Shown here piece after piece: positions 1-11,052 of a DNA stretch of 64,000 bases. This stretch comes from Paragyromitra xinjiangensis (Eukaryota > Ascomycota > Pezizomycetes > Pezizales > Discinaceae). Position numbers and translations under genes: made by a program. The DNA lies in NCBI GenBank assembly GCA_038503065.1, contig JBCAMK010000017.1, positions 868,001 to 932,000 of the forward strand, given 5' to 3'. How positions within the stretch are numbered: position 1 is the stretch's first letter; the number at the start of each line of letters is the position of its first letter. Under the pieces are notes generated by a model. It saw only the letters and a program-made list of their open reading frames with translations, was not told where the DNA came from and ran no database searches.

Positions 1-1122
1 ACTATCTGGTGGCAATTCGAATTTCTCCACTCCTGTAATATGTAAAAGCACCAAACCAGGCCAGAGACCAAGCAGATTAAACACCCCGGCGAAGCCAAAA
101 AACATTTGCATTGATACCCTACTTTCATGTCCAATCCGAGCCTTTAAAAGAGTGGTATAGATGCCATATGAAAATGCTCCAAGCAGGGCCATACCGTCAC
201 CTAGCAGTATTTCTGCCGATGTTTTGGTACCCTCGATCAATGATAATTCATCGGGGGTATTATCGAAGTCCATGCTCGAGATGAGGGAGATGCCAGCGAT
301 CGAAAGGAATACAGATAACAGCTTTGTCCAAGAGAAACGTTCAATTTTGAGTAAAGCACTGAGGATCAATGTGAAAATACCTAAGTAGTTACGGTTAGTT
401 ACCTAGTCGATCTGTGTTTTCTACGATTTGGTGGGATTGGGGAAAGGGAGAAGTACTGCTAGTACAGCTAAGGATGGTTGCGCTGGCGACAGATGTCAAT
501 TTTAAAGAGTAGCTTTGGAAATAGTTCGCCTATAAATGCACTCCTATCAATTACCCCTAGCCTTTCCAGGTTGTGCACATGGGCAAGTTACCGGGGGGGG
601 GGGGGGGGGACTCACAGCGAACCACATCAAACAAAACTCGACACCCAGTCTCATAGTCTCTATCGTTCCCAACCTATCTTCTCCTCCAAATGTAGTATCT
701 TGATCATCCGCCTCTTCTCCCTCTTGTGCAATAGGATGATATTCGCCGCTATTTTTGTCCGTCTCTTTTCTCCACCACCTTAGGCTCTCCCGTACCCCCC
801 ATGGGAGGAGATAAAAGCAGAATACCGACGTATTGAGATAGGTCACGAAGTATGGCTTTGAATATGAGTCGTCTGAGAATATGGCATACGTCAGAAAACT
901 ACTAGAGACCCAAAGAACAATCACTACAGATAGCAGTAGTATTCCAAAAGTTTTTCTAGCCGCGCGTTCTTGAATGTAGGCGAGATTAGCGTTCGACCAC
1001 CTTTCGTACAGTGGGGACGTACCGTTCCGCCTCAGTTCTTTTTGTTGTATCCGCTTTGCCACATCGCCGCCTAGTAACGGAACAACGAACTCGCTCGGGG
1101 ACATGGATGCGCTGGTAGCCAT
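1..1122 (-). CDS. SLC35F5/YML018C-like EamA transporter (3' part outside window)
   Basis: This is a multi-membrane drug/metabolite-transporter family protein. Yeast relatives (YML018C/THI74) lie in the vacuolar membrane; the substrate is not known here. The model is complement(join(<1..380, 457..529, 616..1122)). The start at 1122 opens with MATSASMSPSEF and is followed by a first membrane segment (residues about 60-80). Exon 2 encodes ANYFQSYSLKLTSVASATIL, typical of the family. Exon 3 contains ALLGAFSYGIYTTLLKARIG and MFFGFAGVFNLLGLWPGLVL, hallmarks of the SLC35F5 group. Splice phases fit (phase 0, then phase 1). Intron 1 holds a 17-base G/C run right after the donor. The C-terminal end runs off the left edge. 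Confidence 0.85.
593..609. repeat. 17-base G homopolymer in an intron
   Basis: An uninterrupted run of 17 G lies in intron 1 of the transporter gene, a few bases after the GTGAGT donor as read on the minus strand. It could vary in length between isolates or be misassembled, and its nearness to the donor might affect splicing. Confidence 0.9.
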
Positions 1123-1561
1123 AGTTCCCTAAGATTTGCATATAGCACAGCTGTGCGGAAGAGATGGAGCCGACTATGTGTATAGGGTGAGGGAGTTGAA
1201 AAGGGGAGCCTACGGGCTACCTATCAGGCCGACACGAAGATACCCATGTAAGATGTGTATCAATCAGATGATATGTTGCTGCCAAGGTGCAGGATGTTTC
1301 AAGAGCCTAACAGAGGAAACTTATAATATGTTGAACAGAGTGGTGAGTTTAACGGTAGAGATACATGTAGTCTTTATTTGTGTCTTACATCAGGTGGTAG
1401 ATGTGTTTGGGAAGAAGGATCTGATAAGATAAGACAACTCATAACTACATGTATGGCAACATAAAGTGAAAGTCGACATTAGATTGACATCACAGCACAA
1501 AACCAAAAAAAATGCCTAGTCCATCATGTCTCTCTGAAAACTTCATTTAAGATTCCCAAAT
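1123..1561. other. Intergenic region between the transporter gene and YPT7
   Basis: The 439 bases separate the transporter start from the YPT7 stop; both genes read leftwards. It should hold the transporter promoter and the YPT7 3' UTR. I see no conserved gene in it; its one longer reading frame (1136-1432, +) has no recognisable motif. Confidence 0.6.
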
Positions 1562-2730
1562 TTAGCAATTACAGCCGCCATCGATCTCTTCAAAGTGTGG
1601 TTTGATTGTACTGTCGATATAGTAAATCTCGGCCTCTTCCTGCGCATTCCTTGTGACAGCTAGAATGAGTTTTAGCAAGCTTAATCATGTAAATCAACTA
1701 GAATGGTGGGGCTGCCGAAGATATATCTTACCTTCGAATGCCAGGTCCACATTTGCGCCATCTTTTGCTGATGTCTCGAAGTAGGGGATTTGTCCTTTTG
1801 CGTAACAATATGTTATCGCGCGTTTCTGGGGAACCTAATGTGTGTTACGTTTATAAGTTTCCATTGTGCAAATTGATTTACTGTACCCGTGAATATCGAG
1901 ACTTGACAGGGTGCGTAGGGTATATATTTCTGGATATCTTCTCGTTGCCCAATACTATAGCCCTATTCCAGGGAATGCTTCGGGTTTGTGCCTAAGAAAG
2001 GGCATCTGGTACCATTCGCTTGCTCTCATCTATATCGGTTTTATTTCCTAATACCACCTGTTCATTGACGTCAGGGCCTCCTACTAGACACCATTGGGTA
2101 GAGAAACCTACAAAAGGAAAAGAGTCAGGATCTTTAGGTGATGCTTGAATCAGGAATTCGTCTCGCCATGAATCCAGGTTGTCGAAACTCTTGGGGTTGT
2201 TTACGTCGTAGACCAACACGCAACAATCAGCGCCTCGATAGAAAGCTACACCTAGTGATTGAAATCTCTCTTGGCCTGCCGTGTCCCATAGCTAGTAACT
2301 CTCTAGTAGTTAAAGTCTGGTATGCTTCTGTCGATGGGGTAGACCGAAAGATGATGCTAGGGAGTGCGTACAGTCAAAGTAACCATTCGATCATCCACAA
2401 GTACATCTTTGCTAAGGAAGTCGGCTCCGATAGTAGCCTTATAGCTAGAGCTAAACTTCTTATTGACCTATAGGAATGATAAAGGGTAGTATGGTATCGG
2501 TAGCAGTTCATATTTCGGGGCACAAGGGCTTGGTCCGGGGGATAGTGGGTGAGGAATAGATACATATTGGTTCATAAGGGAGGTTTTCCCAACCCCGCTG
2601 TCGCCTAAGATAATGACCTTGCGTTATCGACGTTTCATTTAATACTAGTACATGACAATAGTCCCACTCGGTGCCTGTCGCGAAAGAGGTAGAGTGTACT
2701 CACTTTAAGAATTCTCTTTCTTGTGGCCAT
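1562..2730 (-). CDS. YPT7: Rab7-type small GTPase Ypt7
   Basis: This is the vacuole/late-endosome Rab GTPase that drives homotypic vacuole fusion and autophagosome-vacuole fusion. The seven-exon model is complement(join(1562..1659, 1732..1834, 2013..2057, 2112..2291, 2372..2467, 2564..2617, 2704..2730)), 200 residues, with all phases consistent. Visible G-box motifs are GDSGVGKTS (P-loop), [13 protein letters not shown] (switch II), GNKTD and [14 protein letters not shown] is the Rab7 switch I, and [21 protein letters not shown] is diagnostic for Rab7. The C-terminus is GGCNC, a double-cysteine prenylation signal. The exon 5/6 junction reading SKRM-VPQKRA fixes one otherwise ambiguous splice. 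The gene looks intact. Confidence 0.95.
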
Positions 2731-3067
2731 GATATAGAAGTGATGGAGGGAAAGAGATATATATAATATTTTCTCAGGAATGAATACCTGGTAATCGGGT
2801 TTAGGTGATAGGGAGAAGATGAGGCGAGAGGCCTAAAGTGTTATCAAAGCTTATCGCGAGTACCCCAGTGTAGTAGATAAGCAACGCAGAATGAATCCCC
2901 GCCTTTCGCGATCAAAAGTTATCAACCTACCCTGCAGGCGGCTACCTACTACAGAAGTATGCTCTGCAATAGAATCGCGTGAGACTAATTAGTAATACCG
3001 GTTATCCCAAGCGAGAAGGTCCGGATCGGTAGCTATACATCGCCATTTCTTTCATGATATTCCCACT
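2731..3067. promoter_or_regulatory. Divergent promoter region YPT7 / ATG16
   Basis: The 337 bases lie between the ATG codons of YPT7 (leftward) and ATG16 (rightward), so both promoters must fit here. A TATATATAAT-like stretch occurs close to the YPT7 start. Both genes act in the autophagy/vacuole route, so shared control is possible, but no specific operator could be recognised. Confidence 0.55.
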
Positions 3068-3857
3068 ATGGCCTCACGATCCTCAGCAGTATCTTCTTTC
3101 TCCCATACATCTTCCTGGAAGTCCGATTTCCTGCAGTCGCTCATCCTGCGCGACAAACGAGAAAAATCTTTTGATGGATTTATCTCTGCCTGTCCTCTCT
3201 CCTCCCCTTTGGTTCTACACATTCCTGATAAACTGACTCACGCAAAGACTCTCATCTGGCCCTTCGCACAACTACTCTGGCGTCTGTTGCCCCGTCGGCC
3301 GAAAATGTAGCGGGGAAGGCAGGAACAAAATTAGTGGAAGTTGGTGTGGGACCCGATATCACCCAATTGAAGGCCGACTTGACGACTGCTCAACAATCCA
3401 AATCGCAGCTCCAATACCGCATCAAGTCTTTATCTGAGGATATTTCTACCTTACAACAGAAACAAGAACAGTTTGATCGAATAAACTTGGAACGGGCTAA
3501 ACTTGATCGGAAGGCGAAAGACCTGGAGGAAGAAGTTAGGGCGAAAAACAAATGCATACAGGTTGCGATACCTCATCTCTCATGTTCTAGCCTTTGTCAC
3601 TTTTTAGCCTTGTGATCTTAATATACGATCACTTTGTTTCTCGATGGGGCCTTTTACGTGGAGCATTACTGACGTTGAAATCAATTTAAACATTATAGGA
3701 GCTGCAAGATGAAATTTTGACTTTAACAATGGAGCTTAACATGCTAACTAAGAAAGAGGAGGCCACGCGGAAGGAGAACAAGGAACTCGTTGAACGCTTC
3801 ATGGCTGAGATGGCGAAGAAAGCCGAAAGCATGAACCGGGCGTCCAATTGGGAGTAG
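3068..3857 (+). CDS. ATG16: Autophagy protein ATG16
   Basis: ATG16 binds the ATG12-ATG5 conjugate and, through its coiled coil, dimerises and places the E3-like complex that lipidates ATG8 on the phagophore. The model is join(3068..3191, 3248..3561, 3699..3857), 198 residues, the usual length for a fungal ATG16 without WD repeats. Residues about 15-45 (SDFLQSLILRDKREKSFDGF) match the N-terminal ATG5-binding helix. The middle is a coiled coil (SLSEDISTLQQKQEQFDRIN). The C-terminal LQDEILTLTMELNMLTKKEE and KENKELVERFMAEM are typical of the family. Intron 1 uses the weak donor GTCCTC but has a good branch site (ACTGAC), and splicing restores FISAYSHLALRT. Confidence 0.9.
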
Positions 3858-4268
3858 GTGGGCAAACTACATACTCTTGCATACGCAAGGCATTCCAATG
3901 TTTTATTAAGACCGCAATTCGGCTTTTGGCTTAGAGACGCTGGAGTACAATCTCTTGGGCGAAACTTGGACTGTTGGTGGAAACGGGAGCTACCCGGTTG
4001 CACAAGATGATCGTAGATATCACCAAGCTCAGCCACTATTGCTAAATCTAAGAGCTCAGATATGAATCGCAAGGTATAATATACATTCAAAGAAACGGAT
4101 CCGTAAACTCCATAGCTGGTCAAGTTTGACCAATCAAAACAATGACTAGGCACAGGTTCGCAAATATGAAAAAGAGAATTAAGAAATGACGGAGATTGTG
4201 GAAAAAGTGATCTCCATATTCACAATACCAATATAATTCATGATTGTTTAATCCGCAGGTTGTCCGAA
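3858..4268. other. Convergent intergenic region ATG16 / DOT1
   Basis: The 411 bases hold the two 3' UTRs of convergent genes. I see no further coding signal. The minus-strand reading frame across 3686-4153 is the shadow of ATG16 exon 3 and UTR sequence. Confidence 0.6.
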
Positions 4269-6113
4269 TCAACGCCTTTCGTTCCGTTCCTTCTCATTAA
4301 AGTCCTTCAACATAGTTTCGTCGACCGTCTGTACATAGTACTTACCACCCGCATCAGTCCATGAAACTGAGTTCGAAAAGTATTCTCTCTCCTCCATCCT
4401 CAACCTGCTGACAGGATTACCAGCGTTGCGCATAGTAATGACATGGTTCGCAGGAACGAATGGTTTCAACGATATTATCTTCGTGCCTTCCTTTAGATCT
4501 AGGAACATGTCAAGAAGACGTTGGTTTAGGTTCGAGTCGAAGACATAATTGTTAACAAGCTTCGAGGTTCATCTCAAATATTAGCTTCTCCTTATATTTG
4601 AGGGGGGGAGGAGGGGCATTACCAAGACATCGGCTCTTTGAAGCACATTGGCAATCTGTCGGTTCTCCAAAAAGTCACCTTTCTCGAGCCTAACGATCCC
4701 GGGGTTAATGCCCCACATCCTGCATCTGGCCTCAAACTCCTTCTGTTGCTTATTTGCGAGTGCAATCGCATTCGGCATAATTTCGCATCCCCAGCTCTCA
4801 CAGCCTATTTCCAGCGCTGCATGTAGAACAACATTCCCTGTTCCGCTTCCCAGGTCAACAAATACCTTGTCTCTGGTCAAGCCAGCATCTTTAAACAATT
4901 TCGACGTGAATTTCGGTAATAGCTCTCCGTAAACAGTGCTCGAGAAGGCCTCGTACTCTTTCAGCGTATCGACTTTTGGTGCAACAGTACGGGCGTAGGT
5001 TTGTGCTAGTATGTGTTCTACTAGTGAGAATGGTAGAACTTTCATGTTCGCAATGTTGGTTTTGAAGGTTCCATCTTTACGACACCTTCGAAGTAGTTTA
5101 TTGTATTTTTCTAGCCCTTCCTGGAATTCGGTTGCGTCGCCGCGCTTGTGGGCTCTTCGTAGACTGTAAACGATGCCGCCGGAGGTCTCGGGAAAGATTT
5201 CATCAGAGTGGGGCGCGGTGAGGAGGTACTTTGCGACATGCTCCATGGTTGTCAGAATGTCCACTAATGGATTGAACTCATCTGCATCGATGTGCTTAAC
5301 AAGCTGGTACCTAGATAGTTTGGGTTCTAAGCTTAGTGTAATCCTGGTAGACATAATCGGTAGTAGATGCATGCCTACCTTTCCGATTGTGATATCCCAG
5401 GATACTGGAGCTTGACATGTAACAGCTTTTGCTCGGATTTCCTGAAAACTTGGGTTCTCGTCGTCAGCAGCATACTCTTTCCGCTAGAGGAGTGTTCTCA
5501 TACCACGTGTAGGATTCTTTCCCCCAGACTTGACATCAACATTTGCGATCTGCTCGGCATGAATGAAGTATCCGTCTTCAGCAGCTGAGGAGGACGATCT
5601 TCTGAAGCTGAGAGGGTTGACGAACTTCCTGCCTTGATTGGCTGCTGTGGCGGCAGCAGGCGATACACTTTTGTACCGTTTAGACGCACGCTCCCTGGCA
5701 TCCTCGCTACAACTAGAATCCTCATCGCTGGATTCGAGGCGTACGGATAAGGGTGACCTGGATGACGAGATTATATTTCGGCTTCTTGAAGATGGCAGGG
5801 ATTCAGGGCTAGGAGGCTTTAGTAAATCCGACGACGGCGCTCTCTTCACTATGGCGACATTCGTTTCGACGTGTTTTCGCTTCCGGGATGAAGATGAAAG
5901 GTTTTTCGGATTCAAATGAGAGGAACTGAGCAGTGTCGCTTGACCGTCCCGTTTCACCTTTGTATCTTCTTGGGCTGTTAACGTTGGTTTATTTGGGAGG
6001 GTAGTTTTTGGTTTCGGCTTCGGTTCGGAGGCGATTTTAACGGTCTTTACTGTATACTTCTGGGGAGTTATAGGTGTTGTCCCAGGCCTGTTGAACTTTG
6101 CGAAGAAACTCAT
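4269..6113 (-). CDS. DOT1: Histone H3-K79 methyltransferase DOT1
   Basis: DOT1 is the non-SET, SAM-dependent enzyme that methylates lysine 79 of histone H3 and limits silencing spread. The four-exon model is complement(join(4269..4559, 4623..5310, 5379..5448, 5504..6113)), 552 residues. The N-terminal 200 residues are basic and serine-rich. The catalytic part has VYGELLPKF, the SAM-binding motif FVDLGSGTGNVVLHAALEIG, CESWGCEIMPNAIALA, ADVLLVNN (restored by the last splice), FLDLKEGTKIISLKPF and SVSWTDAGGKYYV. The second intron was chosen as 68 bases ending in CTATCTAG, because it joins YPGISQSER to YQLVKHIDADEFNPLVDIL as in the family; a shorter 35-base alternative is less likely. The gene looks intact. 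Confidence 0.94.
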
Positions 6114-7240
6114 CTCAGAGAGGCTTGTATCGCTAGGGATAAGGGCTGAAGTAAAAGTATGCTCTGCCGGTGTTGTAGTAAGAAGGTAAACGGTGAACAG
6201 TCGGGCAACCAGGATTCAGAAGGCGGGAGAGCTTTGTCGAAAAATAAAGGTTGACAAATATTGCTGCTTTGTCTTTTCGAGACCTATATTCACCTGTATG
6301 CCCCTACGATTGCAGGATTAAGAGTGATGGGATGAGATGGGATGCTGTCTGATATCCGAAGCGGAAACAGCCACAAAGACAAGTAAAGGGGAATGGCCAT
6401 AGAACACGCGTGGAATATTCGCGCAGTGTGCAGCTGCCTGTCAAGCTTTCTGTCAAGGGCCCAAGACGGTTGTCGATCCGGGCAACATTTCTGGAGTCCA
6501 ATTTCCCGAAAACGAAAAGCCAAATTAGACTATGCTGCATAGAATCCAGCATAGGGATGATGACCAAAAACAAGAAAATAGAGCGACAAAGAAACGGGGT
6601 TTATCTTGTCACAAATTGAGTCTCACACGACAGGCTCCGGATATTCCGTCACAACCCTAAAACCCTATACTTCACCAGCGCCTCCAGTTGCAATGTACTC
6701 AGCTGCTTGTGGCCGGAATAATGATTCACGGGCGTTCTGCAGCTTTTTATATTTCCCAGAGTTGAGTGATATCAGGGGGAGAATACCGTATCTTCTCGCA
6801 CAAAACAGAAAAGAACAGGACTGGAGATATTGGTAAATAGCTCAGGCTCAGTAAGTATCGAGACAATATGGTCAGGGTTAGGGTTAAAACTGCTAGATCA
6901 CTAACGTATTCTACCGTGAAACTGCCAATGACCGAGGTTCCGCTTACCTGCGGCAAAGAACAAGAAATGCCATATCTCAACAATGAGTGAATTAATTACT
7001 ACGAAATTTTGGGGTTGTCTTAAAACATGTTAAACAAACTATATACTGGATTTAAATCAATTTATTGGCGCTTGTAGGGCTATCAAGAAGGGGGGAAGTG
7101 TAACGGGGGCCCTCCTATAGACAAGGACTGCAGAGTGCGACCGTGCAAATGTGTGTGGAAAGAAATAAAATAGGAGAAAACCTTTACAATGCCAGCGAGC
7201 TTGGCAGCCGACCTTTAGAATGCCAGCCAACCTTGATGTA
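6114..7240. other. DOT1 upstream region, no gene seen
   Basis: About 1.1 kb upstream of DOT1 contains only short reading frames without recognisable motifs. It holds two telomere-like motifs in opposite orientation: ACCCTAAAACCCTA near 6653 and AGGGTTAGGGTTA near 6876. It is the transition from host genes to transposon-derived DNA. Confidence 0.5.
6650..6890. promoter_or_regulatory. Pair of inverted telobox-like motifs
   Basis: CCCTAAAACCCTA (about 6653) and, on the opposite strand sense, GGGTTAGGGTT (about 6876) lie 220 bases apart upstream of DOT1. Such boxes bind Tbf1/Rap1-type factors in some fungi. That role here is an inference; each could also be chance. Confidence 0.3.
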
Positions 7241-7478
7241 TGCCAGCCGAATAGTGAAACCGTTGACTTAGGCAGCTGATCTCAAAAAAGACATACTGTG
7301 TCAGGCCCTGTTGAACTGAGCCTTACTGAGTTCGCTGTACAAGTGGTAGCCAACAATTGTGGCGACAGCGTGCAACGCAACACCTCGCGCATGAACAACT
7401 TTTTGCTACCCACAACGAACTTCAGAGCCCAACATAGAATTAACTTATAAAATAAAAGAATAACAGCTAAGATATTAT

Positions 7479-7844
7479 CTACCATTTAGTATGCCCCCCA
7501 TTTACCTTTAGAACCTCAGTAATCCTCTCTGGCATGCTATCTGCTAGCCTATCAAATAAGCCCTGATCTAACATCTCCCATTCCTCTTGGACAGCTTGAA
7601 TCAATTCACTTTCCCGTTTAGGCTTTCTTCTTGCCTTTAAGAACCTTCTTTTAAGCCTATTTCTTAGGGCCCACCGAATATTCTCAATTGGGTTTAAATC
7701 TGGTGAATTGCCCTCACATACCAGCACTTCCACCCCATGCTCTATCAAAAAAGCGTTGACAATACCAGCCCTATGTGGTCCACTTTTATCCTGTATAAAC
7801 TTATATCCTTTCATGCTACCGTCTATACTGTAATGGAGTTTCAT
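7479..7844 (-). pseudogene. Tc1/mariner transposase C-terminal relic
   Basis: The 121-residue frame carries the second half of a Tc1/mariner DDE domain: FIQDKSGPHRAGIVNAFL holds the second aspartate, and NSPDLNPIENIRWALRNRL holds the distal acidic residue of the DD34E type. The helix-turn-helix part and the first aspartate are missing; upstream (7845-7907) there is no continuation. It is a truncated, non-functional remnant. I could not find its terminal inverted repeats. Confidence 0.85.
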
Positions 7845-8203
7845 GTACGTTACATGTCTTGATTTACATTAGTTAGTTGAGTGTACTATTAGAGCTATAA
7901 GAGGTCACATCAGCAAAACCGATTCTGGTCGTGGCGTCCGCAAGCGAGGTTTCGGGTTCTCCTGGACCTGCTTGAAGCTCTGCGGACCGGAAATTAGCAT
8001 CATGTGTTATGCAACACAGCGCATGGGGCCTCGTGATCACTACAGGACTGTGCCATCATGTCTCTGGTGCTTTTCGGACTGGTCATATATGGTCCATGGC
8101 GCTCTCTGGATTATTCACCAGTCCTCGCGGACTCTCCTGGAGCCTGCTGGACCACTCACATACTCTCATGGAGTCCCATGGACCACCCACGAGCCTTGAT
8201 TCA
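7845..8203. repeat. Host repeat left of the minisatellite element, with a CATCAGC end
   Basis: A lone left end reading CACATCAGCAAAACC starts at 7908. The following 300 bases contain several GGTCCATGG/CCATGGACC words. The same words recur right of the next element (10,338-10,560), which suggests that element inserted into one older repeat. No gene is seen. Confidence 0.45.
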
Positions 8204-10337
8204 CATCAGCAAAAAAACGGATTGTCGCCCGGTCCGCCCAATGCATCAGGCGCCCCAGGCGGTCTGGGCGGAATATAGCCCTCCCTCAGGCTGTAAAATT
8301 TGCTCTTCACGTCTGGGCGACAGCTTACCAGAGGTCGGCATGGGGGCGCCCTAGGTCCAGGAGGCTATTCTCTGGGCGACCACGGAGGGTTGACGAGCGT
8401 CTGGAGGACAGCGGGGGGAGAGCAGCGCGCCCACAGAATCACATTTTCAGCAGGTCGCCCTATGGTCTAGTTTGGGAGTTTTCACCTGGCCTGGCACCAT
8501 ATGCTTGTTTACAATCGTTCTATTATTTCTATGGATCTATATATAGCTCTATATGTACATGTATCTGTTCTTCGTACTCTATGGGTAGGGGGGGGGTTGA
8601 GCATCGAATCGACGGCCTGGCGGAGGCGGCGGAAGCTCAGGCAGCGGATTGACCATATGGCGCAGGCAGCGGAGGCTGCTGCAGCGAATTGACCATGTGG
8701 CGCAGGCAGCGGAAGCTCAGGCAGCGGATCGACCATATGGCGGAGGCTGCAGAGGCTGCAGCAGCGAATTAACCATATGGCGGAGGCGGAGGAAGCTCAG
8801 GCAGCGGATCGACCATATGGCGGAGGCGCAGGAAGCTCAGGCAGCGGATCGACCATATGGCGGAGGCTGCAGAGGCTGCAGCAGCGAATCGATCAATTGG
8901 CGGAGGCGGCGGAAGCTCAGGCAGCGAATTGACCATATGGCGGAGGCAGCGGAGGCTGCTGCAGCGAATTGACCAATTGGCGGAGGCAGCGGAGGCTGCT
9001 GAAGCGAATTGACCAATTGGCGGAGGCGGAGGAAGCTCAGGCAGCGAATTGACCATATGGCGCAGGCAGCGGAAGCTGCTGCAGCTGTGGCGGAGGCGGC
9101 GGAAGCTCAGGCAGCGGATCGACCATATGGCGCAGGCAGCGGAGGCTGCTGCAGCGAATCGATCAATTGACTGAGGCGGCGGAAGCTCAGGCAGCGAATT
9201 GACCATATGGCGGAGGCGGAGGAAGCTCAGGCAGCGGATCGACCATATGGCGGAGGCAGCGGAGGCTGCTGCAGCGAATTGACCAATTGGCGGAGGCGGA
9301 GGAAGCTCAGGCAGCGGATCGACCATATGGCGGAGGCAGCGGAGGCTGCTGCAGCGAATTGACCAATTGGCGGAGGCGGAGGAAGCTCAGGCAGCGGATC
9401 GACGACCTCCAGCAGGCGGCGGAAGCTCAGGCAGCGAATCGACCATATGGCGCAGGCAGCGGAGGCTGCTGCAGCGAATCGATCAATTGGCTGAGGCGGC
9501 GGAAGCTCAGGCAGCGAATTGACCATATGGCGGAGGCGGAGGAAGCTCAGGCAGCGGATCGACGACCTCCAGGAGGCGGCGGAAGCTCAGGCAGCGGATT
9601 GACCATATGGCGCAGGCAGCGAATTGACCATGTGGCGCAGGCAGCGGAAGCTCAGGCAGCGAATCGACCATATGGCACAGGCAGCGAATCGATCAGCATA
9701 TAGAGCTCGCTTAGGGGGAAGCAGAGGAAGCTGAAGCAGCGGATCGAAGCGAGTCTAGGAGGCATATCAGCGGGAGTCAAATAAACGGAATCAAGACGTT
9801 ACCTGGGAGGTTCTTTGCAAGCAGAGCTCGTTACTTCGAACCTAAATGTCACGATGTCAGCGGTACAGCGAGGTAGGGGATGGGTGGAAGTGAATAGGGG
9901 ATGGGTGGGAGGGAATAGGGGGAAGCAATAGTAGGAAGGACGGGAGAGGTGGAGATTGGTGTCTTATTAGGCGTTGCTTTGGCGACGGCATGGCGACTAC
10001 TAAGCGATGACTAAGCGACCTGGAGATTTTTGAAAATCGCTAAGTGCCTGGGGGGAGGCGAGGTGAATTTTGCTAAGTCCCGAGTTTCCAGGGACTTAGC
10101 AAAATTCGATGGGTAGAGCCCGCTGGATTTCGCTAAGTGCCACATCCGGGCGTGGGTGGTCACAGCTGAGCTGCAGCCGAGCGCCAGGAGGCCGGAGCGT
10201 TGCGCAGCCTGCGCCCGCACAGGCAAGCACTCAGACCAGCTCGCCTGGGTTGTAGGGAAGGCCACAAACGCAGCGGGCGGAATATGGCCTTCCGGAAGAC
10301 AAGAAAGTGTCGGGGCGACATTTTTTTTTTGCTGATG
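8204..10337. mobile_element. 2.1-kb non-autonomous CATCAGC-type DNA element with minisatellite core
   Basis: The element starts CATCAGCAAAAAAACGGATT and ends, as its inverted copy, with a run of T followed by GCTGATG. TGTCGCCC is shared just inside both ends. A 2-bp CA duplication flanks it (8202-8203 and 10338-10339). The ends match those of the 11-kb Plavaka-type element A further right, so it is probably mobilised by that family. It encodes no transposase; its inside is a 40-bp minisatellite. Confidence 0.7.
8607..9715. repeat. 40-bp GC-rich minisatellite, about 28 units
   Basis: Units of 40 bp repeat a GGCGGAGGCGG-type core, GGAAGCTCAGGCAGCG, and a box alternating GACCATATGG with GACCAATTGG. 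The period is visible directly at 8771, 8811, 8851 and 8891. Because 40 is not a multiple of three, all frames stay open and long spurious reading frames appear on both strands. I do not call any of them genes. Confidence 0.9.
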
Positions 10338-11052
10338 CACGGACCATGGACCTTCGCTCTGGGCTCCATGGGTCTCCATTTGTTGATACTGTTGCCCCTT
10401 AATAATCCAGACCCCTCCAGGTCCGCATTCATGCGGACCATGGACCCTTGCCTTCTAGTCCTTGTGTATCCCTTACCTTGGGAGTCAGTTCTTGGACATC
10501 ACTGGATTGTTTTGGTTCTTCGCAGCGCAGACCATGGACCATTGCAGCAGACTCCAGGCCTACTTTCACGGATGAAATGAAGTCGGAGGATTAGGATGGG
10601 CATGTGATTGTGGTTTGGTTGCAACCGAGGCAGTGTATGGTTTCTTTCTTTTTCTTTAGGTTTCGGTTGCACCCGATAGAAGGAGTGTGGTACGACTTAG
10701 TCATAGAATGGAAAGTGGGGTATATAAGCGATGGATTTCCGTTGTTCTATTCTTTTCTTTCTTTCTTTCGTTAAGCAACGTTTCTTCTTCTCCTCACTAC
10801 GCGACCTTCCCCATTAGGAAATAGCAATGCCAACATTTCTCCACTTTCTCACGATAGTTCTTTAACTTTGGCTTCACGCCTACACCGCACAACGACACGT
10901 TGAGCCTTGCTTCCTCAACGCAACTTCATTTCGCCTAAAGGGTACCTGCACAGAGCTCTTGTTTTCCTCTATTCACCCGTTAAGTATTGGTACGGTCGTG
11001 ATCAAAACTGGCTCACCAATACACTCTTGATGAAATCATCCCTCGTGGTAAG
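10338..11052. repeat. Repeat-derived spacer with LTR-like promoter features
   Basis: 10,338-10,560 contains GGACCATGGACC-like words that resemble 7908-8203. From about 10,600 a pyrimidine-rich stretch with GGGTATATAAGCG (10,719) and TTTCTTTCTTTC looks like the U3/R part of an LTR or another promoter. No matching second LTR or coding region was found, so the LTR idea is weak. Confidence 0.3.

Noticed and set aside
1136..1432. 98-codon plus-strand frame between the transporter gene and YPT7
   Set aside because: It has no recognisable domain, overlaps expected promoter/UTR sequence and shows no supporting signal.
5344..5378. 35-base alternative second intron in DOT1
   Set aside because: It is too short for a typical spliceosomal intron; a 68-base intron ending at CTATCTAG gives the better family match.
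8501..9703. Several Ala/Arg/Glu-rich open frames on both strands in the 40-bp minisatellite
   Set aside because: The 40-bp period keeps all frames free of stops; no start context, codon bias or known domain supports a gene.
10600..11000. Possible solo LTR with TATA box
   Set aside because: No matching terminal dinucleotides with a target duplication and no second copy were found, so it is listed only as a weak spacer feature.
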